A stretch of 64,000 nt of DNA from Acidobacteriota bacterium (GTDB lineage Bacteria; Acidobacteriota; Terriglobia; Acidiferrales; UBA7541), in the NCBI GenBank assembly GCA_003223215.1, contig QHYH01000137.1:1-64000 (forward strand), written 5' to 3'. A program made the translations under genes and the position numbers. Below the pieces are notes generated by a model, which saw only the letters and a list, made by a program, of their open reading frames with translations, was not told where the DNA came from and searched no databases. This document shows, one piece after another, positions 9,305 through 18,026 of this stretch (position 1 is its first letter; each line of letters begins with the position of its first letter).

Positions 9305-11334
9305 GTGGAAACCGGCCGTAGTCGTCCATTGTGGAACACCCGGAAATCGATTTCGCCGCTTCACACCGCGATGTTTGTGTGCCTCGTGGCCGCCCTGTCT
9401 TACCTCGCTCCAAAACTGGAAGGGGCCTTGATCACGCATCCTCAAACGATCTGGCCCCTTTGGCCGGGTTGCGCACTTTGGTGCCAGTCTTGTTGCTGGT
9501 TCCGCGAAGGATTTGGTCAATACTCATCCCCGTGGCCCTGGCATCGTTTGCCCTGTACGACTTGCAGGCTGGCGTGCCCCTTCGTTCGATTGCCTGGTTC
9601 ATTCCAGCCGATACGGTCCAAGTCCTTCTCGCCGCACTGTGTCTTACGTATTTCTTCGGAGACATTCCCGAGCTAAATAGCGTAGAGGCGTTGGCCAAAT
9701 ATCTGTGTTTTGCCGTGATCTTTGCTCCGTTCGCGGCGGCATTCCTAAGCGCGCCTGGCATCGGCGGCGGTTATTGGAATGGCTGGGGGATTTCTTTTTT
9801 TTCTGAAGTGCTAGCGTTCCTCACTTTGACTCCGGCCGTCTTGAGTTGGGTCAGTAACGGGCGTTCCTGGGTGCGAAGATCACGTACTTACCACCTTGAG
9901 GCGGCGATGCTGTTCGCCGGGCTGGGCTTCCTCAGCTACCTCAGCTTTACAGCCTCCGTCGGGAGCAACTGGCCGGCATTGCTTTATTCTCTCGTGCCAT
10001 TTTTGCTGTGGGCCGCGCTGCGCTTCGGATCGTTTGGGATCAGCTCTGCGGTGATCATTGTTGCCTTTTTATCGATTTGGGGTGCCGTCCATGGCCGCGG
10101 ACCTTTCCTCGACCCCGTTCCACTCAACAGCCTTTCTTCGATACAGCTTTTCCTAATTTGCACTGCGACCCCCTTCATGGTTCTGGCAGGCGTTGTGGAA
10201 GAACACAAAAGGGATGTGGAGGCACTGAGAAAGACTGAAGAGCGGTTTCGTCTGGCAAGTCGGGCCGGAAAAATGTTTGCCTATGAATGGGACGTCGCCA
10301 CCGATGTTGTGGTTCACACGGCAGGGAGCGCGGAGATTCTCGACATAGAGCCGGGAGTGCGCATTACTGGTGAGGAAATATTCGCCAAGGTCCACCCTGA
10401 GGATCTAGGAAGGCTTAAGTACGCGATTGCCGAGCTTCGTCCTGAGAGGCCCCATCTTCAAATCACTTATCGCGTGCTGCGTGCGGACGGTACTGTAAGC
10501 TGCGTAGAGCGCCACACCCGTGCGCAGTTTGATGAGCGAGGCAAGATGCTGCGATTGATAGGGATGGTGGCGGACGTTACGGCGCGGGCGTGTGCGGAAC
10601 GAGAGCTTTCCGAATTGAGCGGCAGGCTGATCCATGCCCAGGAAGAAGAGCGCGCGCGCATTGCTCGAGAATTACACGACGATCTGGGGCAGCGGATGGC
10701 ACTTCTCCAGATTAACGTCGAGCGATTGAAGCAGGACACGGCTGAGCTTTCGTCCAAGCCACGACATGAATTAAACAACATTGCGGAACTGACATCAGAA
10801 TGTTCGTCTGAACTCCATGACATCTCCCGCCAGCTTCATCCGTCAAGGCTAGACACACTGGGGCTAGTGACCACACTGCGGAGTTTCTGCAAAGAATTCT
10901 CATTGCAGCACAACCTGCGAGTGCAATTTGTTCATCAAGAGGTTCCTGAGCGGGTTCCGAAGGACATAAGTCTCTGTCTGTTTCGAGTCGTGCAGGAAGC
11001 GCTGAGAAACGTTGTAAAGCACAGCGGGGCGGCGGAGGTTCGCGTAGAACTGACTCGTCATGACGAGCAAATCGATCTCTGCATCTCGGACGCCGGAGCA
11101 GGGTTTGACACTGGGTTTGCAAAGGCAGACGTGGGTCTCGCCTTAATAAGCATGCGTGAGCGCCTGCGACTGGTGGGGGGCCACCTTTCGATCGAATCCG
11201 AGGTATCGCACGGCACGCGAATTCGAACGCGAATTCCGCTGCCAAGCACCGCGGGGCAAGGCGGCGACAATGCCAAGAGGCGTGCCGCAAGTGCCTTAAC
11301 ATCTCCCGAACCTGATATGTTCCGGATGCCTTAG
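9305..11334 (+). CDS. MASE1-PAS sensor histidine kinase with frameshifted N-terminus
   Basis: Membrane sensor kinase. The natural start appears to be GTG 9305 with GGGAG at 9293-9297. This frame supplies the first MASE1 helix (AMFVCLVAALSYLAPKLEG) and the family motif HPQTIWPLWPG, then runs out of homology near 9475. The +2-shifted frame continues the domain at once (LVPVLLLVPRRIW) to the stop at 11334. Order: MASE1 (8 or so helices), PAS domain (about 290-415 of the long frame), HisKA_3 dimerisation domain with phospho-acceptor His in ELHDD (codon 10675), HATPase_c with EALRNVVKHS (Asn codon 11008) and DAGAGF. NarL-type partner expected; none is adjacent. The frameshift is either a real lesion, which would leave only a truncated kinase, or a sequence error. 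Confidence 0.8.
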
Positions 11335-11598
11335 AGCTCTGCCGGCCTCATCCACCGACGACAGCCATCCTGCTCGGTGATTGTCACCCGCTCTGATGAT
11401 CGCGCTAGTCGCGAAGCGTCTTGATTTCTTTTCCCTCGCATGGAGCGGTTGCTTCTTATGGATGGCAGCATCAGCTCGCCGGGAAGGACTCCGGACGTTC
11501 GTGGAAGCGAGTACATCTCAGGAATTCCGCAATCGCCCCACGCATGTCGGTGCCAAGCGAGCCTCTTCCGGTTCAGTGCGGAAAGTTGAAGCACGACG

Positions 11599-12636
11599 TT
11601 AATGGCTGGGGGCGTAGTAGCCTGTCTTTGAATGAACGCTTAACGGTGGAAGCCCTCTGGGAGCACGGAGCTTGATCTTGATTTTTCTCCAGCGCCCATC
11701 GTGTGCCTTGTTGCTTGGGCGATACCCCAGGACATATTGATTTCTAAGCTCAATGCCGATTTTCGCCGCGATGTCCGGCAACTCGCCGAGATTCTCAGCA
11801 GCGAAAACCCGCCCGCCCGTCATCTCGGTGATTTCGCTCAACAGCGAGGGGCCATTAAGTTCTTCTTCGGTGCGGCTCCGATATCCAAGCGAATCGAAAA
11901 TGCCGATGGCATAGAGTTGGGCATCAGCCTCTTTTACCAGTCGTTTGATATCGCTTTCGCCGAACCTGCTGTGATTATCGCCACCGTCCGATATTATGAG
12001 CAAAGCACGTTTAGCGTTGTGCGCACCCCGCATCTCGCTGAGCCCCAGGTAAATAGCATCGAAGAGGGCAGTGCGGCCCTTTGCCGTAGTGAGTATCATA
12101 CGGCCCTGCAGATCCTGAGCGCTATTGGTATAGTCACTGGTCAGTTCGGCGCGCTCGTTAAAGCTGACGAGAAAGAATTCGTCTAGCGGGTTGGCGGTCT
12201 TGAGAAACTGGACCGCAGCCTCGCGAGCCTTGCCAAGTTTGTTGCTCATGCTGCCGCTGCAGTCAAAGATCACGCCGATTGAGATGGGGACGTCCTCGGA
12301 AGAAAAGGTAGCGATTTCCTGCTCGACGTTGTTCTCAAAAACACGGAAATTGTCAGGATCGAGACCACTAACCAAGCGATCGTTGGGATCAGTAACGACC
12401 ACATTTACCAGAGCCAGGTCCACATCTATGTGCAGGCCTTGCGAGGGCTTGAAAGGAATACCTAAAGTGTTTTTCTTAACATCGTCGGGCTGGGATTTCG
12501 CATCTCCCTGGTCGGCTGGTGTGGCAGATTGTCGGGCAGCAACCAACACAGGTGAGCCGGGCAAAGCCAGAGAGACAAAGATGAGGGTAATAGCAAAGAA
12601 AAACGACAAAGCCACCGCTGGCACTTCGCGCTTCAC
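11599..12636 (-). CDS. VWFA-domain protein of the acidobacterial type, exported
   Basis: Signal/anchor helix at residues 8-34, then an acidobacterial 'VWFA-related' module. First comes a beta domain with VDLALVNVVVTDPNDRLVSG and FRVFEN (about 68-110), then a von Willebrand A domain with an intact metal-ion-dependent adhesion site, D125-C-S127-G-S129, plus the later Thr (GRTALFDAI) and Asp (SDGGDNHS) elements. The end (YVLGYRPSN..DGRWRKIKIKL) is typical of this family. 345 residues, normal length. Ligand unknown; extracytoplasmic metal-dependent binding is expected. A CTGTCA-type 16-bp repeat lies 111 bp before the start. Downstream gene remnants or nothing until the kinase at 11334. Confidence 0.85.
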   Translation of the reverse strand: MKREVPAVALSFFFAITLIFVSLALPGSPVLVAARQSATPADQGDAKSQPDDVKKNTLGIPFKPSQGLHIDVDLALVNVVVTDPNDRLVSGLDPDNFRVFENNVEQEIATFSSEDVPISIGVIFDCSGSMSNKLGKAREAAVQFLKTANPLDEFFLVSFNERAELTSDYTNSAQDLQGRMILTTAKGRTALFDAIYLGLSEMRGAHNAKRALLIISDGGDNHSRFGESDIKRLVKEADAQLYAIGIFDSLGYRSRTEEELNGPSLLSEITEMTGGRVFAAENLGELPDIAAKIGIELRNQYVLGYRPSNKAHDGRWRKIKIKLRAPRGLPPLSVHSKTGYYAPSH

Positions 12637-12746
12637 TGTTTCTCCAGAATCGCGCCCGTTTTACCGGAACCACCACGGGCCCTATAGGACTCGAGAGGTG
12701 ACGGCTGCACCACTTGGACGCTATTCTTGTCGCGCTTCTAGGGAAA

Positions 12747-12762
12747 CTGTCAAAACAAACAG
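12747..12762. promoter_or_regulatory. 16-bp operator-like inverted repeat, site 1
   Basis: Reads CTGTCAAAACAAACAG; on the other strand CTGTTTGTTTTGACAG. It ends 111 bp before the VWFA gene start at 12636. Member of the CTGTMA-N4-TKACAG set found across the window. Right half TTTTGACAGTTT is shared with sites 7 and 14. Confidence 0.55.
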
Positions 12763-12977
12763 GCGGGAACGTTGGAGCTTGACTAAATAGTCTTGCGCAT
12801 GGGTCCAACAAGTCAGAATATCCAAGCAAGGCGCTTGGCTCGAGATGAACCTTCACGCGCCACCCCGGAACAATTATGTGACGCGCTCGCTGCGTGCAAG
12901 GATCTCCAGCCCATGTACCGACGGCTGCTGAAGATGGCGGAGCGGTTGCAAATGCTCGAGTGCGGACTCCGATGAAG

Positions 12978-13078
12978 GTGATCAGGATTCCGAACTGATC
13001 GTGATCAGCGTGCCGGGGTTGATGTGATCAGTAGGAGCGAAGCGACGCTGGCGGTTGCATTTTGCAGAAAGTGATCAC
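12978..13078. repeat. GTGATCAG repeats at 23-bp spacing
   Basis: GTGATCAG at 12978-12985, 13001-13008 and 13024-13031, then GTGATCAC at 13071-13078. Spacings are 23, 23 and 47 bp, close to two and four helical turns, so all sites would face a similar side of the helix. GATC also occurs at 12997 and 13079. Could be binding sites of an unknown protein or the trace of decayed coding repeats. Confidence 0.4.
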
Positions 13079-13265
13079 GATCGTCAAGGTTGTTGTTGTT
13101 GTTGAAGCTGTGCGAAAAGTGGGAATCCCGCGCGTTTTGCGGGACCTGACTGGACAACTGAAGGTCGCCAGAATAGACATCTTGCGGCTTAGAGAATTGG
13201 AAGCTGACTCGATGGGATTGCGTATGGCGAGCCCAGATACTTCGCGTGGAGTGGAGAGGGGAGTA

Positions 13266-14390
13266 TCAGGGATTGGCTGAAGCGTAGTTCGGAGCACGCG
13301 GTGTTAACTTTCGAAATAGAAATTCCTGTAAAACATTTGTCACCGCAGATGAGCCAATTCCGATTAAGGCATTTTCCACCGTTAGTGCCGGCCGGCCTCG
13401 ATCCGCTGCCGGTGCATAATATAGATTTGAGATTCCGGCGGAGACGAAACCAGCAACGATAACGGAGTAATTCGTCTGCCAGCGTCCATTGTCGCTTTTG
13501 CAGATCACAGAAGCGGCGAGTGCGTAAAGCATCCGAGAACGAACAGTCCCGGTTCCTTTGTAAAAATACCGCGGATCTTGTTTAAAGAGTGAGGGAAGTA
13601 TGGCTGCACCTAGGAAGGTTCCTGTGACGGAGTCCGCGTAGGCGGCGCCGAATCGCTTGGCATAGCCCTGCGCACCTTGCCCGTATCCAGGAGAAGAATT
13701 TTGCGCCTGCTCCATTCCCGCCGTACCTGCGGCCACAGCAATGTTGATAGGATCGGTCGTGGCCTTCCACGCGAGCTTGAACTTTTGCTTCGACGTAAGT
13801 GGAGGTGCGGCAGGATCATAGGTGACATAGAAATTTGGAAGGGCACCGAATATACGCTGCTTTTCTTGGTCCTTAATCTCCGCCTCCGCGATCTCTTCCT
13901 GCGACATGGATACCCACACATCTGTCACCTTGGTAGCCACGATGAGTACAATCGGCGGAACAATATAGCTGCCTCCCGAACTCACGGTCCCCGAGTATGT
14001 GGTCGGTGTGAAGCCCGCGTAACTGATCGTCAGCTGGAACGGCCCGGAGGTTACATTGTTAAAGGAGAATTGTCCGCCATCGTCTGAGACAACGTCTTGA
14101 TCAGGGTGCCCCTCGCGCGACAGTTTGATGTGGGCTTCTGAGATGGGTGCTTCCGTTCCATCCACAATCGTTCCGCTGATGGTCCCAACCAGTTCCTGGC
14201 CTGGCGGTTGCTCACCAGCGGCTATTCCCGTTTCTGTTGACTTGGGTCGAGAAGGTTGCGGTGTCTGGGCCACAGCAGACTGCTGAGCAAGAGCTGAACA
14301 TTCCCAAGACGGCAAGAGTCCGACGCTCAACAAAAGGAAAGCCCTTAGACAGCACGAACGCTTGCAGACGTCAAAGCCTCGGAATTTCAT
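13266..14390 (-). CDS. Exported protein with carboxypeptidase-regulatory-like domain
   Basis: Start taken at ATG 14390 (MKFRGF) with AAAGGG a few bases upstream; an ATG 36 bp earlier lacks a site. A basic n-region and hydrophobic stretch (CLRAFLLLSVGLLPSW) ending ALA-QQ indicate a signal peptide. Then a CarboxypepD_reg-like beta sandwich (GTISGTIVDGTEAPISEA..., about 70-155), a charged helical stretch, and a C-terminal region with AWKATTDPINIAVAA and small-residue membrane-like segments (SVIVAGFVSAGISNLYY, ALIGIGSSAVTNVLQEF). Seen often in Acidobacteriota without known function. Probably envelope-associated, possibly outer membrane. Stands as a single gene; 16-bp site 2 lies 287 bp upstream. 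Confidence 0.7.
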   Translation of the reverse strand: MKFRGFDVCKRSCCLRAFLLLSVGLLPSWECSALAQQSAVAQTPQPSRPKSTETGIAAGEQPPGQELVGTISGTIVDGTEAPISEAHIKLSREGHPDQDVVSDDGGQFSFNNVTSGPFQLTISYAGFTPTTYSGTVSSGGSYIVPPIVLIVATKVTDVWVSMSQEEIAEAEIKDQEKQRIFGALPNFYVTYDPAAPPLTSKQKFKLAWKATTDPINIAVAAGTAGMEQAQNSSPGYGQGAQGYAKRFGAAYADSVTGTFLGAAILPSLFKQDPRYFYKGTGTVRSRMLYALAASVICKSDNGRWQTNYSVIVAGFVSAGISNLYYAPAADRGRPALTVENALIGIGSSAVTNVLQEFLFRKLTPRAPNYASANP

Positions 14391-15019
14391 GCCGAACCCT
14401 TTTTTTCTAGAACTGGTCAGAAACACCGTTCTGTCTGGACTCGTTCGGGCGCTTGGCCGGGTTGCAGAACTATCGCTAAGATGGCCAATGAGGTATCGCT
14501 CGTTATCTTCTGCCAGCTCCAGGCCAGCAAATTTCGAAAGCTCGCATTGTCGGGCCAGCCAGTTAGGTCACACAGGCTCGCGGCTTAACAACCGGTTTCA
14601 TCTGAGCAATGGTCGCAGTCACTCCGATTCCTCCTGGCAAAAAGGCCCCTGCCAAGAGTTATCCGCCATGCGATAACTGTCAGAAACGGACAGGTCGTCT
14701 AGCGAGATAGTGTTAGTGCGCACTGTTTGCATGCCTAGCTTAGCTTCGGCGAAGATAAGAGAGCCTCGATGAGGGGAACACTGGTAGAAGTAACAGCTTT
14801 GTGGCTCTTTGGACCTAAAGGGTCAGTGCAAAACCGGCTTTGCATTGGCTCCGTGTCCAAAATGATTCACTTCAGCGCCATTTATGGCCGATTCCCGACA
14901 TCAGGCCAATCAGCGTGACCAACTACGACGCGAAGGAGCAATTGAAAGATAGTGTGCCGCCGCCGCTGATAGTTTTACTAGTTTTCCGCTTGGCCCCGCC
15001 TTACTAGCATTTTGGGTGT
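14391..15019. other. Intergenic region, divergent promoters
   Basis: 629 bp between two genes transcribed away from each other. It contains the imperfect member of the 16-bp repeat set at 14677-14693. No convincing open frame; the plus-strand frame at 14362-14676 is antisense to the gene start and has no recognisable family. Nothing else stands out. Confidence 0.5.
14677..14693. promoter_or_regulatory. Operator-like inverted repeat, site 2 (17 bp)
   Basis: CTGTCAGAAACGGACAG: arms CTGTC and GACAG with a 7-bp centre, one base longer than the standard element. Lies between two divergent genes (starts 14390 and 15020), 287 and 327 bp away. The least certain member with site 5 because of the length change. 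Confidence 0.35.
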
Positions 15020-16666
15020 ATGCACAGTTTGCAAACGAAAACCCCAGGACGCTTGGGAACAAAGCGTTTTCTACGAAAAGTTGTTTTCTATGGGGCGTTA
15101 GGATTGCTCTTTGGAGATACTTCCGCAGCTGGCCAGTCGGGTTTGGACTCGAACGCGAGACTCTGCGAGACATCGGAAGACCTTCCCATTGTTGTGGTGT
15201 CGCCAAAGAATTTCACGGCTATTTCTGCTCCTTCCGGCGCGCCTGCACCGCTTTCGTTCCCAACTCCTAAAGACATACCGGCCTACAAAGCCCCGGATTT
15301 GCCCCGTAATTTGTACCGCGGTCCGATACCCGCGAACTCGATGACGCCTTTCGAGTCTTCCCGGCCAAACAATAATGTCTTTTGGAAACAAGCCTTTATG
15401 GAATCGCTTCTCTACACGGGGATCATGCACAGTTTCAATGTCACGACCGAAGCTGGGACACGCGACACTCTGAATGGTCATTGGTTCCAAAACTACGTCG
15501 GTTCAGTCAGCGAACTCCGTGGCTGGAGCGATAGCGACAGGTTTATGGCCCCTTATGTGGGTCATCCCCTGGAAGGATCCATTTTTGGCTATATCTTCCG
15601 GCAGAACGATGCCAAGTATCGAAACGTGCAGTGGGGCGACGGCCGAGATTATTTTCTTAGCCTGCTGCGGTCGATGGCTTGGTCAGCCGTTTGGCATACA
15701 CAGTGGAAGATCGGTCCGATCAGCGAAGCCTCGATGGGAAATGTGATGCTGCACGCTTCACCGGGTTTCATTACTCTGGTGGATACGCCAACGCTTGGTG
15801 CGGTGACCATGATAGCCGAGGACGCCGCCGACCGCTATTTGATCATTGGCCTTGAAAATCACACCAGTAATCGGCTGATCATTATCTTGGCCAGGAGCTT
15901 TCTAAATCCCGGCAAGACCTTCGCCAATATCATGGCCGTGCAAGTGCCTTGGCGACGTGACACTCGGCTCGGCCTCTTTCGCGACTCGGAAATCCGCAAA
16001 CAACTCGTTCAGGAATACAAGAACGGAAGCGGACAAAAGCCCTTCTCTTTCGTGCGCCAGCCTTCGGATCTCCGTGCAGTGGAGTTTTCGCACACCTATC
16101 CAAAGGAAGCGCCGATCGAGTTATCCGCTTATCCCTACTATGAAAATCTGCTGGGCGGCGGCAACTGCATAGGCGGAGGAGGTTCGGGGGCGGCGAGGAT
16201 AAGTCCAAGTCTGCAGATCGTTGTCGAAGTGAATGGCTGCCTTGTTATGGCATTTCCTAAGTACAACGAAAGCGGCGATTCGTTGTTTTACGGCGCTGGG
16301 CCAAGGTGGACACCACGAGCCTCTCACCGACTTTCGCCTTACATGGAATTCCTGTTTGGAGGCAGAAAAGTAACCTATGAAGTGGACAACCAAGCCCTCC
16401 ATGCGCAACTCTTGAAGGAATGGAACAATGGTGACGGCACGCTAGCGCATTATCCAAAGCGAAGTGACTGGTCCATTGAAACGTCAAACAACGGAGTCAG
16501 TGTGGCCACTGGTGGCGGCGTGGATTTCATAGTCAGTCGGCCATTCGCTTGGCGCCTCATCAATTTGCAATATACGCACACCTGGATGGGTGAGGTAGGT
16601 ACCATCCGTCCGCAAAATGGGATTCGTTTCACAACGGAAGCCGTCTTGCGCATCGGCACCTGGTAG
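15020..16666 (+). CDS. Putative outer-membrane protein, family not recognised
   Basis: 548 residues, exported (signal helix in the first 40, FYGALGLLFGDTSAAGQ). A proline-rich linker (SAPSGAPAPLSFPTP) is followed by a conserved-looking core starting FWKQAFMESLLYTGIMHSF and HWFQNYVGSV. It contains amphipathic helices and short hydrophobic segments that could sit in or against the membrane (GYIFRQND, TMIAEDAADRYLI). The last 110 residues alternate like beta strands and end FTTEAVLRIGTW, compatible with an outer-membrane barrel end. A glycine-rich loop (GGGNCIGGGGSG) is near 385. No promoter element of the 16-bp set is close. Similar in flavour to acidobacterial proteins of unknown function; no activity assigned. 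The start could also be a later codon, since no clear ribosome site precedes ATG 15020. Confidence 0.6.
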   Translation: MHSLQTKTPGRLGTKRFLRKVVFYGALGLLFGDTSAAGQSGLDSNARLCETSEDLPIVVVSPKNFTAISAPSGAPAPLSFPTPKDIPAYKAPDLPRNLYRGPIPANSMTPFESSRPNNNVFWKQAFMESLLYTGIMHSFNVTTEAGTRDTLNGHWFQNYVGSVSELRGWSDSDRFMAPYVGHPLEGSIFGYIFRQNDAKYRNVQWGDGRDYFLSLLRSMAWSAVWHTQWKIGPISEASMGNVMLHASPGFITLVDTPTLGAVTMIAEDAADRYLIIGLENHTSNRLIIILARSFLNPGKTFANIMAVQVPWRRDTRLGLFRDSEIRKQLVQEYKNGSGQKPFSFVRQPSDLRAVEFSHTYPKEAPIELSAYPYYENLLGGGNCIGGGGSGAARISPSLQIVVEVNGCLVMAFPKYNESGDSLFYGAGPRWTPRASHRLSPYMEFLFGGRKVTYEVDNQALHAQLLKEWNNGDGTLAHYPKRSDWSIETSNNGVSVATGGGVDFIVSRPFAWRLINLQYTHTWMGEVGTIRPQNGIRFTTEAVLRIGTW

Positions 16667-17343
16667 ACGTTGTCCCGTAGAACTCTTTCCTCCGGCTTTG
16701 TCTCCTGACGCAATCTCACGTTTTTTAGTCCCCTCGGCTTGATGGCTCTGCGCAGGGAGATCGCCGGTGAGCGGGGCGAGCTCCGAAGTACGGGGTCCTG
16801 CAGGTCCGCGCTCTGATCGTGTCCGTGTCGCAGACGGCCATCGACCAGAACAGCGCAGCGGGTACGTTGGGGGGGAACAGGCAGGGATAGGTGTTGGCAC
16901 CGTCGAGCCAGCTACCGTCTTTGTCTTGTAGGTGGGCAGATAGATCGAGGCGATGCCGGGTGTCTTGGTCACCATGCCCTTCGAGGTGACCGACGCTCCG
17001 TAGGTATACGTCTAGCGTTCTTCGATCGGCGTGTAGTTCCCGCTTCCCGATTGGGGTTCATGTCTGCACATCTACCGGCCTTTGCAGACCTCCAACGTTC
17101 AAGGTCATGGTAGTTTTTACATGGCACGCCAGCCACTGGCAGAAATGCTAACCTGCAGTCACGAGAGCCAGTGAGTCAGGTCTTCCTTTTCGAGGGTTGA
17201 CCAGATGGGCGTTCGTCTCCACTTGGCCCGTGTCTAAGGGGTATTTCTTCCTCCAGGTTCTTGATACTGTTGAACCAGGCTGGGTCTCGCACAGAAACTA
17301 TGCGGTCCCTGCCCAACACACTGTAGAGCAATGTTCTGGCTGG
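16667..17343. other. Intergenic stretch with a decayed minus-strand gene
   Basis: 677 bp. The minus strand between about 17060 and 16780 carries a protein-like frame interrupted by a stop. The rest shows no gene, hairpin terminator or repeat that I can support. Confidence 0.45.
16790..17060 (-). pseudogene. Remnant of an unrecognised gene with internal TAG
   Basis: One frame reads QSGSGNYTPIEER, then a TAG, then TYTYGASVTSKGMVTKTPG and IASIYLPTYKTKTVAGS. Continuity of protein-like sequence across the TAG suggests a nonsense mutation in an old gene. The pattern after about 16850 becomes arginine- and serine-rich and looks out of frame. Family not recognised. Confidence 0.3.
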
Positions 17344-17700
17344 CTAACACTTCGTTGCACTCGTCGACTGTTGAGGTACAAAATTGTGTTCCAGCCTTCT
17401 CGGGTTGAACGGTGTAACGGGTTTGTCCATCCTACATCCCTCTTTGTATTCTTGATTTGGGCTGACTGAGCTGACCTTCCAAAAAGGCCCGAGCATGACC
17501 GGGAGTCGAGCGGCGCCCACCTCTTCTATGGCCAAAATCATCTTTTTCGGAATTTCTAATTCAGAACCAAATTCGGGTCCCATCAGCAGAGTCTCCGTTC
17601 GGTCCTTCAACAAAACCCCGCGCAGGCTTAGCTTGGTTTTCCCAAAGGTTAGTCGCACGAGCACGTGTTGGCCAACCCACGATTCAAAAGCACTCTGCAT
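17344..17700 (-). CDS. Small conserved-looking cytoplasmic protein, function unknown
   Basis: Start set at ATG 17700 (MQSAFESWVG), preceded by a strong AGGAGG seven or so bases upstream; an in-frame ATG 72 bp earlier lacks one. 118 residues. The first 70 form what looks like a small beta barrel (VLVRLTFGKTKLSLRGVLLK, TLLMGPEFGSELEIPKKMIL) resembling an Sm- or PRC-like fold, with no signal peptide. The C-terminus is unstructured and basic. 16-bp site 3 ends 66 bp before the start, so it probably belongs to the same regulon as other genes here. No family named. Confidence 0.6.
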   Translation of the reverse strand: MQSAFESWVGQHVLVRLTFGKTKLSLRGVLLKDRTETLLMGPEFGSELEIPKKMILAIEEVGAARLPVMLGPFWKVSSVSPNQEYKEGCRMDKPVTPFNPRRLEHNFVPQQSTSATKC

Positions 17701-18026
17701 GTCGCCCTCCTGGATGTTTCTCACCTGGGAGGACGCAGCATGGGTGTTAGCAAGCCCCAAGAATACTGTCAAGAATTACAGTTGGCCGTCGGTCGCGCAA
17801 AGCTACCAGGTTATTTTGGGGCGTGTGCCCTGTCCAATCGGAATGAACAACTGAATCTGCAAAAAAGAACTTATTTCGTAGGAACCGAGGCACCACTGAG
17901 TCAAGAGTCGGGACAGCGTTATCAGAAATCTTACACACCTAGACGCTAGGGCCGATTCTGATGGTCCTTCGACTAGCCGGCCTTGCGGGTTACGGGAACC
18001 GGAGTGTCCTCGACAGATACAGGCCT
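17701..18026. other. Intergenic region with regulatory repeat
   Basis: Holds 16-bp site 3 in the promoter of the small gene. The sequence between 17790 and 18026 lies downstream of the lipoprotein gene (minus strand) and shows no clear terminator. Confidence 0.4.
17766..17781. promoter_or_regulatory. 16-bp operator-like inverted repeat, site 3
   Basis: CTGTCAAGAATTACAG, 66 bp before the start at 17700. Read toward the gene, the TTGACA half is followed 17 bp later by TAACAC, so it could overlap a -35 element. Confidence 0.6.

Larger units (their letters stand above)
12637..13265. other. Intergenic region with regulatory repeat and periodic TGATCA sites
   Basis: No convincing gene. The 16-bp CTGTCA element (12747-12762) serves the VWFA gene. 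Three copies of GTGATCAG at 12978, 13001 and 13024 are spaced exactly 23 bp apart, and a fourth related site GTGATCAC sits at 13071. Two short open frames here (12793-12975 and 13062-13280, plus strand) lack a ribosome site or recognisable family and are not called. Confidence 0.5.

Noticed and set aside
11331..11594. Minus-strand frame between the first kinase and the VWFA gene
   Set aside because: No ribosome site, no family and no signal; the 264-bp gap shows nothing else.
12793..12975. 60-residue plus-strand frame
   Set aside because: No ribosome site, no recognisable family, high Arg/Met/Leu composition typical of a chance frame.
12978..13078. The 23-bp phased repeats as replication-origin iterons
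   Set aside because: No replication initiator gene, DnaA box cluster or AT-rich region is present nearby.
13062..13280. 72-residue plus-strand frame with VVVVVE start
   Set aside because: Overlaps the end of a real minus-strand gene and has no ribosome site.
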